The notes under the pieces were generated by a model, which worked only from the letters and a program-made list of their open reading frames with translations, did no database searches and was not told where the DNA came from. From assembly GCA_017940545.1 (NCBI GenBank), contig JAGAYI010000030.1, positions 1-60,365 of the forward strand: a DNA stretch of 60,365 bases. The letters run 5' to 3'. Below, piece by piece: positions 59,600 to 60,365 of this stretch. The DNA comes from Prevotella sp. Its GTDB lineage: Bacteria > Bacteroidota > Bacteroidia > Bacteroidales > Bacteroidaceae. Made by a program: the position numbers and the translations under genes. Position 1 is the first letter of the stretch, and each line of letters begins with the position of its first letter.

Positions 59600-60038
59600 C
59601 TATTTAAGACCTGACATCGGTATTACTGCCAAGCCTCAGAACTGAAGGCTGGTCTGACAATCTCTGATAATTCCGTAAGTTCAGAACATTTTGAAACTAG
59701 AATTTGGCCGTTTCAGAAATATAATATACTTTTGCACCGATGATGAGTCACAAAAACGGTTGGTGGCTCATCATCGGGTGTTCTTTGATGCAAATTATGG
59801 CAGAACAACGAATTGAGAACGGTCTCCAAATAGCAGGACTCCTATTTTCGATTTGAATATCAGTGAGTTACCCTTGAACAAGAAAGAAACTGGTAACACT
59901 TTAGAAACGAGAGGACTTACATATTCCTACACATTTCTCACTAAACCAAAGCGCTCGACCTATGGTCGCTTCGCCTCTGCGAAGAACGCTCATCTTGGGT
60001 GCAAAGATACAAAACAAATTCCTTCTTGCCAAATGGTG
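59600..60038. other. Gap with hairpin promoter region and no clear gene
   Basis: Holds the promoter/small frame at 59703-59856 and, on the minus strand, a TATCTTTGCACCC promoter (box at 60002-60009) firing leftwards into palindromic sequence (CGACC-tat-GGTCG near 59957-59969) with no gene behind it. The 107-codon frame at 59853-60176 has no protein features. Confidence 0.4.
59703..59856 (+). other. Canonical promoter with a small hairpin RNA or 38-codon frame
   Basis: TTTG (59703-59706) and TACTTTTG (59727-59734), 20 bases apart, form a full promoter. Directly behind lies GATGATGAG/CTCATCATC (59739-59747 with 59767-59775). A frame 59740-59856 begins ATG ATG and would encode a 38-residue peptide with a hydrophobic centre (GWWLIIGCSLMQIM). 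It could be a leaderless small protein or a small RNA. Confidence 0.3.
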
Positions 60039-60365
60039 TCATATACTTTTCTCAAGTTTATTGCGATATTTGTTTTTATAGGGATACAAACTACTCTGTT
60101 CGGTCACTCCAACGAACAGAATCCTGTCTGCCATTTCACATGCATATCTGTTCCTAGTCATTGCAGTCATCTTTGACTGGCGGATGGCAGTACTAACGGA
60201 GATAATCAATAGACGGTTCTGAGCCAACGGCTCTTTTAGTTCGTCAGGAATAACCTTATACATCTTTCGTGCAAGCACAATGATAATGGGCTGACTGCCT
60301 TTCAATAGGAAATGAAGCACGTCTTGCTCCAACTTGCTACTGAAACCGCTGACCACACACTCCCC
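60039..60365 (-). CDS. DprA/LOG-like Rossmann protein, 5' end cut by window edge
   Basis: At least 108 codons open to the edge; the frame continues upstream of the GTG at 60356, so the true start lies outside. VVSGFSSKLEQDVLHFLLKG and PIIIVLARKMYKVIPDELK match the SMF/DprA-like or LOG-like nucleotide-binding proteins common in Bacteroidales accessory regions. The conserved N-terminal half is missing here. A separate TATCTTTG box lies downstream and is not its promoter. Confidence 0.65.
   Translation of the reverse strand, partial: GECVVSGFSSKLEQDVLHFLLKGSQPIIIVLARKMYKVIPDELKEPLAQNRLLIISVSTAIRQSKMTAMTRNRYACEMADRILFVGVTEQSSLYPYKNKYRNKLEKSI

Noticed and set aside
59853-60176. 107-codon plus-strand frame
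   Set aside because: Runs through palindromes and opposite to the DprA/LOG-like gene; no protein features.
1-60365. tRNA and rRNA genes
   Set aside because: Intergenic gaps were read for GTTCGA-type T arms with cloverleaf context; the few GTTCGA hits lie in genes or lack partner arms.

Overview
The window is chromosomal DNA from a Bacteroidales bacterium, most likely a Prevotella-like member of Prevotellaceae. The grounds are: promoters of the Bacteroidetes type (TAnnTTTG at -7 with TTTG about 20 bp upstream), a propeller/AraC regulator, HU-like (HU-HIG) proteins, VirE/primase-type accessory genes, a 29-residue COX24-like ribosomal peptide, and GDP-fucose synthesis genes. No rRNA or tRNA gene was found. 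Identities are read from sequence motifs and memory of the families; no database search was run.

Layout. 0.5-10.2 kb is core metabolism: asparaginase, glucuronate isomerase, a polysaccharide export lipoprotein, glmS, a receiver/histidine kinase, and a fabD - GH13 amylase - AlaX operon. 10.1-11.3 kb is a small insertion scar: the last 80 bp of the AlaX gene are present twice as direct repeats around a hicAB toxin-antitoxin pair and the first 20 codons of a probable DNA methyltransferase. 11.4-19.4 kb is an accessory island holding an HU-HIG protein, iteron-like repeats beside AT-rich DNA, a structured leader RNA in front of a PD-(D/E)XK nuclease plus voltage-gated channel pair, a protein with an ATP-cone-like start, and a three-gene replication-type module ending in a primase/helicase.

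19.5-42.5 kb is again core: a nuclease/phosphatase - hybrid kinase - glycosyltransferase cluster, RNase E/G with HU and a mini ribosomal protein, a manC-gmd-fcl-ptb-buk operon, DedA, a TPR protein, glnS, mltG, ribE, a rod-like 6S-like RNA, a membrane propeller/AraC regulator without kinase, an OmpA-type porin and pgk.

42.6-52.6 kb is a second accessory region: another HU-HIG protein, an integrase remnant, a DUF4160/DUF2442 pair, a second copy of the structured leader RNA, then HIRAN, retropepsin-like, alpha-CTD-like and HExxH proteins, a four-repeat orphan CRISPR array, a solitary TnpB, and a GNAT toxin-antitoxin locus whose acetyltransferase has an in-frame amber codon. 52.9-59.6 kb is a TolC/RND/MFP efflux operon with a divergent AraC regulator, and the right edge cuts a DprA/LOG-like gene.

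The strongest leads for something undescribed are: (1) the RNA fold seen at 12536-12645 and again at 45873-45990, each time just upstream of an AT-rich accessory operon; (2) the nuclease plus voltage-gated channel operon behind the first copy; (3) the HIRAN/protease/CRISPR-array/TnpB island behind the second copy; (4) the att-like 80-bp duplication around hicAB.
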